A stretch of DNA of 7,935 nt from CANLWN01 sp039815505. GTDB taxonomy: Bacteria; Bacteroidota; Bacteroidia; Flavobacteriales; Flavobacteriaceae. Location: NCBI GenBank assembly GCA_039815505.1, contig JBCBZE010000155.1, forward strand, positions 1-7,935, given 5' to 3'. The notes under the pieces are model-generated. The model was not told the DNA's origin. It saw only the letters and a program-made list of their open reading frames with translations, and did no database searches. Made by a program: the position numbers and the translations under genes. Shown here piece after piece: positions 5,222-7,935 of the stretch; position 1 is the first letter of the stretch; each line of letters begins with the position of its first letter.

Positions 5222-7935
5222 ATGAGACTTAACCTACTACGAAATTCCATAGCGATTATTTCGTTTATTGCCTTTACCAGTTTCACTATTGTTCCCAACG
5301 AAGGGCCTAAAAGCTATTCTTCGATTAATGATACCATGGAGCCTAAGGCCACTCCCCTATACGCTCCTCCGACCTTTAGCGGTTGCCCTCCAACCGATGT
5401 GACCGTAAATTATTCTCCAGGCCTATGCGGAGCTACTGTGAATTGGACTCCGCCGGTAGCATCATCAGACGCAATTTCAGTAGTTAGCAACTATGCTCCA
5501 GGTGATTCCTTCTTACCGGGAACAACCGCGGTTATTTATAGGGCCACAAACGCAATAGGAGAAGTGGGGATATGCGCTTTTAACGTAATAGTGGAAGATA
5601 ATGAAATACCTGTAATAAATGATTGCCCTGTTGATATAGTAGTTCAGGCCGACCCCACCACTTGTTCCCAAGTGGTTACATGGACAAGGCCAAATTCAGT
5701 AACAGATAATTGCCCGGCCGGAGAGGGTATTTCTCCTGTATTACAGGATTTTGAATCCACACAAAACCAATGTTATGTCTTTGATCAAACCAGCATTAGT
5801 GGTACCGGCGAGGTTAATGGGTCCCGTAATTTGAGAACCAACTTTCTCTCCTCCCTTTTTCCGACATCTTTTACAACTCCGTTAATCTATTTTAATGGCA
5901 ATGGTGAAGTTTCTTTTTCCCATAATATCTCTTCTGTGGGCAATAACGCAACCATTTTTGTCACTATGATATCCGAGGGGGGTACAAGAACCAACATTTT
6001 CACCGAGGTTTACTCCAATACCGTCACGCAAACTGAGTATATTCCCGTTACCTTACCAGCAGGAAATTATCGTTTGGAAATTTCATACTCTTCAACAGCT
6101 TTTTTCGATTTTTCACAGACCGCTTTCCTTGACGATTTGTTAATTCCCGGAACCGTAGTCACCAATACCAATGATCCAAGTTGTGATAGGGCTAGTTTCA
6201 TCGTACGAAGGGCCGATGGAACGGGTTTAAATAGTGGTGATGCATTTCCTATTGGTGTTACCACAATTATTTATGATGTTTTGGATTCTGCCAAACCTAC
6301 AGAAAACAGGGGAGTTTGTTCTTTTACGATTACCGTTGAAAACGACATCGATCCGCCTGTAGTCGTCGGTGCAAGTCCGGTTCTTTATTGTGAAAATGAT
6401 CCTATACCCCAATTAGAAGTAACAGTTGGTCCGGGTGAGACCGTGGATTGGTATACCACCTCTACAGGTGGTATACCTATAATACCTGGAGGAACCAACA
6501 CTACAACATATACTCCTACAAGTCCGGGGTTCTACTATGCGGAAACACGTAACACATCAACAGGGTGCATTAGTGATACCCGAACCGAAATACAGGTAAT
6601 CGAAGTTCCTTTACCTCCTGCACCTCCTGCGCCTACGCCTATTGAGTATTGTGTTGGTGATACAGCCTCGCAACTCACTGCAACCGTTTTTCCAGACCAT
6701 ACCTTATTGTGGTATCCGGTAAGTACCGGAGGTACTTCAAATACAACAGCTCCAACACCGACCACTACCGTAGCAGATGTAGGCTCTACTTTTTTCTATG
6801 TTAGTCAACGAAGTAATACCACGGGTTGTGAAAGTGACAGAACAGAAATTGAGGTAATTGTTTACAACTTGCCCCTTGCCCCTACAGTAAATAGTCCACA
6901 ACAGTTTTGCGTCGGAGATGTTGCCTCTACTTTGGATAGTTATGTCACATCAGGAACCAACTTGGTTTGGTACGATGCTGCAGTTGGCGGGAATGTTATT
7001 CCTGGAACTACTACTCCAAATACCGCATCCGCTACGACGGCACCACATCAACAATATTGGGTAACACAATCGGCCATAAATGGATCGGCCAATTGTGAAA
7101 GCACTAGAACAAGGTTACAAGTCATTGTAAATGATGCGCCTACCATTACTTCGGATCCTACAAATCAGGCTATTTGCCCTGGTGCAAATGCCACCTTCAC
7201 TGCTGCCGCTGCTAATGCCGCTTCTTTGCAGTGGCAATTGTTCGATGGAACAAGTTGGAACGACCTGACGAACACGCCACCACATAGCGGCGTTACAACT
7301 ACTACGCTTACGGTGACCAATGCCACCATATTATTAAATGGAAATAGATATCGAATTATTGCATCAAGTGCCGCAGTCTCTTGTTCTGATGCGATTTCCA
7401 GTGAAGCCGTTCTCACGGTAGAAGATAATTCAAATCCTGTAATCACTGGATGTCCTGCCGGACCCATTACCGCATCTAGTGGCCCGGGAAACTGCGGGGC
7501 CGCCGTTACTTGGACCCCGCCTAGTGTAAATGACGATTGCGGAACGGCAACCCTGACCACCAATAATTATAATCCCGGAGATACTTTTTTGCCTGGTACC
7601 ACCACCGTTATATACACAGCAACCGATTTGGCAGGTAATACCGCTACATGTAGTTTTGATGTCATTGTAACCGATGACGAAGATCCCGTAATTTCCGGGC
7701 CAAGCGATATTACGGTTCCTGCGGATAATGTAGGTTGCACGGCGATAGTAAATTATGCGGCACCTACCGCTACCGACAACTGTGCCGCAGGAGATGGAAC
7801 TTTTCCCGTATTCACTGATTTTGAAGTAGCTAATCGTAATGTTTTGGCCAACGATTGTTGGGTCTTCGCGGGAACCGATGTTTCCACATCAAGTCCGCTG
7901 AGTGGAGCTACAAGTATGCGTACTTCAGAGGTGGA
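5222..7935 (+). CDS. Large secreted HYR/Ig-repeat surface protein, C-terminus beyond window
   Basis: The frame is open for 904 codons and runs off the edge. Residues 1-23 form a Sec-type signal peptide (R2 and R7, then a hydrophobic core). Domains in order: HYR 1 (about 54-125); HYR 2 (133-373), interrupted by a beta-rich insert (about 172-310); three Ig_7-like repeats (386-462, 474-549, 558-637), each with Y/F-C...W-Y...G-G...C-x-S; an Ig-like domain with W-Q and L-N-G-N-R-Y-R (about 641-733); HYR 3 (734-817); and HYR 4 (about 820 on), again interrupted from about 862. HYR and Ig_7 repeats are typical of Bacteroidota adhesins exported by the type IX system; the sorting domain that would prove this lies outside. 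No enzyme motif is visible. HYR 1 lacks the D-N-C cysteine and HYR 4 the C-P cysteine, so disulphides differ between copies. A P-P-A-P-P-A-P linker (465-471) joins Ig repeats 1 and 2. Role as adhesin is inference. Confidence 0.9.
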   Translation, partial: MRLNLLRNSIAIISFIAFTSFTIVPNEGPKSYSSINDTMEPKATPLYAPPTFSGCPPTDVTVNYSPGLCGATVNWTPPVASSDAISVVSNYAPGDSFLPGTTAVIYRATNAIGEVGICAFNVIVEDNEIPVINDCPVDIVVQADPTTCSQVVTWTRPNSVTDNCPAGEGISPVLQDFESTQNQCYVFDQTSISGTGEVNGSRNLRTNFLSSLFPTSFTTPLIYFNGNGEVSFSHNISSVGNNATIFVTMISEGGTRTNIFTEVYSNTVTQTEYIPVTLPAGNYRLEISYSSTAFFDFSQTAFLDDLLIPGTVVTNTNDPSCDRASFIVRRADGTGLNSGDAFPIGVTTIIYDVLDSAKPTENRGVCSFTITVENDIDPPVVVGASPVLYCENDPIPQLEVTVGPGETVDWYTTSTGGIPIIPGGTNTTTYTPTSPGFYYAETRNTSTGCISDTRTEIQVIEVPLPPAPPAPTPIEYCVGDTASQLTATVFPDHTLLWYPVSTGGTSNTTAPTPTTTVADVGSTFFYVSQRSNTTGCESDRTEIEVIVYNLPLAPTVNSPQQFCVGDVASTLDSYVTSGTNLVWYDAAVGGNVIPGTTTPNTASATTAPHQQYWVTQSAINGSANCESTRTRLQVIVNDAPTITSDPTNQAICPGANATFTAAAANAASLQWQLFDGTSWNDLTNTPPHSGVTTTTLTVTNATILLNGNRYRIIASSAAVSCSDAISSEAVLTVEDNSNPVITGCPAGPITASSGPGNCGAAVTWTPPSVNDDCGTATLTTNNYNPGDTFLPGTTTVIYTATDLAGNTATCSFDVIVTDDEDPVISGPSDITVPADNVGCTAIVNYAAPTATDNCAAGDGTFPVFTDFEVANRNVLANDCWVFAGTDVSTSSPLSGATSMRTSEV
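5381..6340 (+). repeat. Repeat block copy 1: HYR plus split HYR
   Basis: This is protein-level repeat copy 1 inside the surface protein (residues 54-373). A complete HYR domain is followed by an HYR domain that is cut after T-D-N-C-P-A-G and resumes at about residue 321 with the typical D-G-T-G-L-N-S-G-D-A-F-P half. It matches the block starting at 7451 segment by segment, for example N-W-T-P-P / T-W-T-P-P, Y-A-P-G-D-S-F-L-P-G-T-T / Y-N-P-G-D-T-F-L-P-G-T-T, and C-P-A-G-E-G / C-A-A-G-D-G. DNA identity is clearly lower than protein similarity, so the duplication is old. Confidence 0.8.
5735..6151 (+). other. Beta-rich domain inserted in HYR 2 (jelly-roll/MAM-like)
   Basis: Residues about 172-310 interrupt HYR 2. 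The segment opens with D-F-E (176-178), then Q-C-Y-V-F (183-187) and a G-S-R-N-L-R-T-N block (200-207). It continues with alternating hydrophobic strands, L-P-A-G-N-Y-R-L-E-I (278-287), and closes with F-L-D-D-L-L-I-P-G (302-310). A D-F-E opening and an I/L-D-D-x-x-I ending are typical of jelly-roll modules such as MAM-like and adhesin 'choice-of-anchor' domains, which often bind glycans or calcium. The fold is my inference from pattern only. A second copy starts at 7805. Confidence 0.6.
6450..6477 (+). repeat. Perfect 12-bp inverted repeat within coding sequence
   Basis: Arms 6450-6461 (GGTATACCACCT) and 6466-6477 (AGGTGGTATACC) are exact reverse complements around a 4-nt loop, CTAC. The hairpin covers the W-Y-T-T-S-T-G-G-I-P-I stretch of the first Ig_7 repeat. 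No T run follows, so it is not a standard terminator. Confidence 0.85.
6721..6737 (+). repeat. Perfect 7-bp inverted repeat within coding sequence
   Basis: AAGTACC (6721-6727) and GGTACTT (6731-6737) flank a 3-nt loop. It lies over the S-T-G-G-T-S segment of the second Ig_7 repeat, the place equivalent to the larger hairpin in the first repeat. The third repeat has no such hairpin. Confidence 0.7.
7451..7935 (+). repeat. Repeat block copy 2: HYR plus split HYR (cut by window edge)
   Basis: This is the second copy of the block at 5381-6340. HYR 3 has all four cysteines (744, 758, 773, 810). HYR 4 begins at about residue 820, reaches T-D-N-C-A-A-G-D-G (851-859), and is then interrupted by the same insert type, shown by F-T-D-F-E (864-868), D-C-W-V-F (878-882) and S-M-R-T (898-901) from 7805 onward. 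The rest lies outside the window. Confidence 0.8.

Larger units (their letters stand above)
6377..7132 (+). repeat. Three tandem Ig_7-like domains
   Basis: Three repeats of about 80 residues each share a C-x-x-D opening (C390, C477, C563), W-Y (410, 497, 583), G-G about 8 residues later, an aromatic strand (F-Y-Y-A, F-F-Y-V, Q-Y-W-V), and a second cysteine in G/N-C-x-S (449, 536, 625) before a closing I/L-x-V-I strand. The cysteine pair in each suggests one disulphide per domain. They act as spacers or binding modules in surface proteins of this phylum. Confidence 0.8.

Noticed and set aside
6067..7563. Minus-strand open frames of 60-130 codons under the surface-protein gene
   Set aside because: They are low-complexity antisense frames created by Thr/Pro/Gly-rich codons of the real gene, with no recognisable domains.
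1..7935. Search for CRISPR arrays, tRNA/rRNA genes, insertion sequences and phage genes
   Set aside because: No regularly spaced direct repeats, cloverleaf-like sequence, transposase motifs or phage proteins were seen.

Overview
The window looks like a chromosome segment of a marine-type flavobacterium (Bacteroidota, Flavobacteriaceae). The reasons are moderate AT richness, start codons without Shine-Dalgarno sequences, TAnnTTTG-type -7 promoter elements, a GH3-family adenylating enzyme beside an M23 peptidase and tatA, and a large secreted HYR/Ig-repeat protein of the kind this phylum exports. I cannot name the species.

Left part (1-4481, minus strand): a compact four-gene run read right to left. 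It holds a membrane-anchored M23 peptidase (4481-3612), a GH3 auxin-responsive-promoter family protein (3605-2109, 6 nt gap), an uncharacterised 561-residue protein whose C-terminal half resembles the nucleoside phosphorylase / AMP nucleosidase fold (2054-369, 54 nt gap), and the N-terminal 122 residues of a single-pass, chain-length-determinant-like membrane protein (366 to beyond position 1, 2 nt gap). The tight spacing suggests one transcript. What the last three genes do together is unknown.

Middle (4482-5221): a divergent promoter region separates the operon from tatA (4680-4865, plus strand). tatA encodes the small membrane subunit of the twin-arginine translocase and ends in a clear intrinsic terminator (4890-4917). 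About 300 bases of AT-rich sequence follow, with no gene that I can support.

Right part (5222 to beyond 7935, plus strand): the first 904 codons of a very large exported cell-surface or extracellular protein. Its layout is signal peptide, HYR domain, HYR domain split by an inserted ~140-residue beta-rich domain, three tandem Ig-like repeats, a different Ig-like domain, a third HYR domain, and the start of a fourth HYR domain split by a second copy of the same insert. The HYR plus split-HYR block therefore occurs at least twice, which is the most distinctive structure here. I see no phage, IS element, CRISPR, tRNA or rRNA, and no clear sign of a new multi-gene defence-type system.
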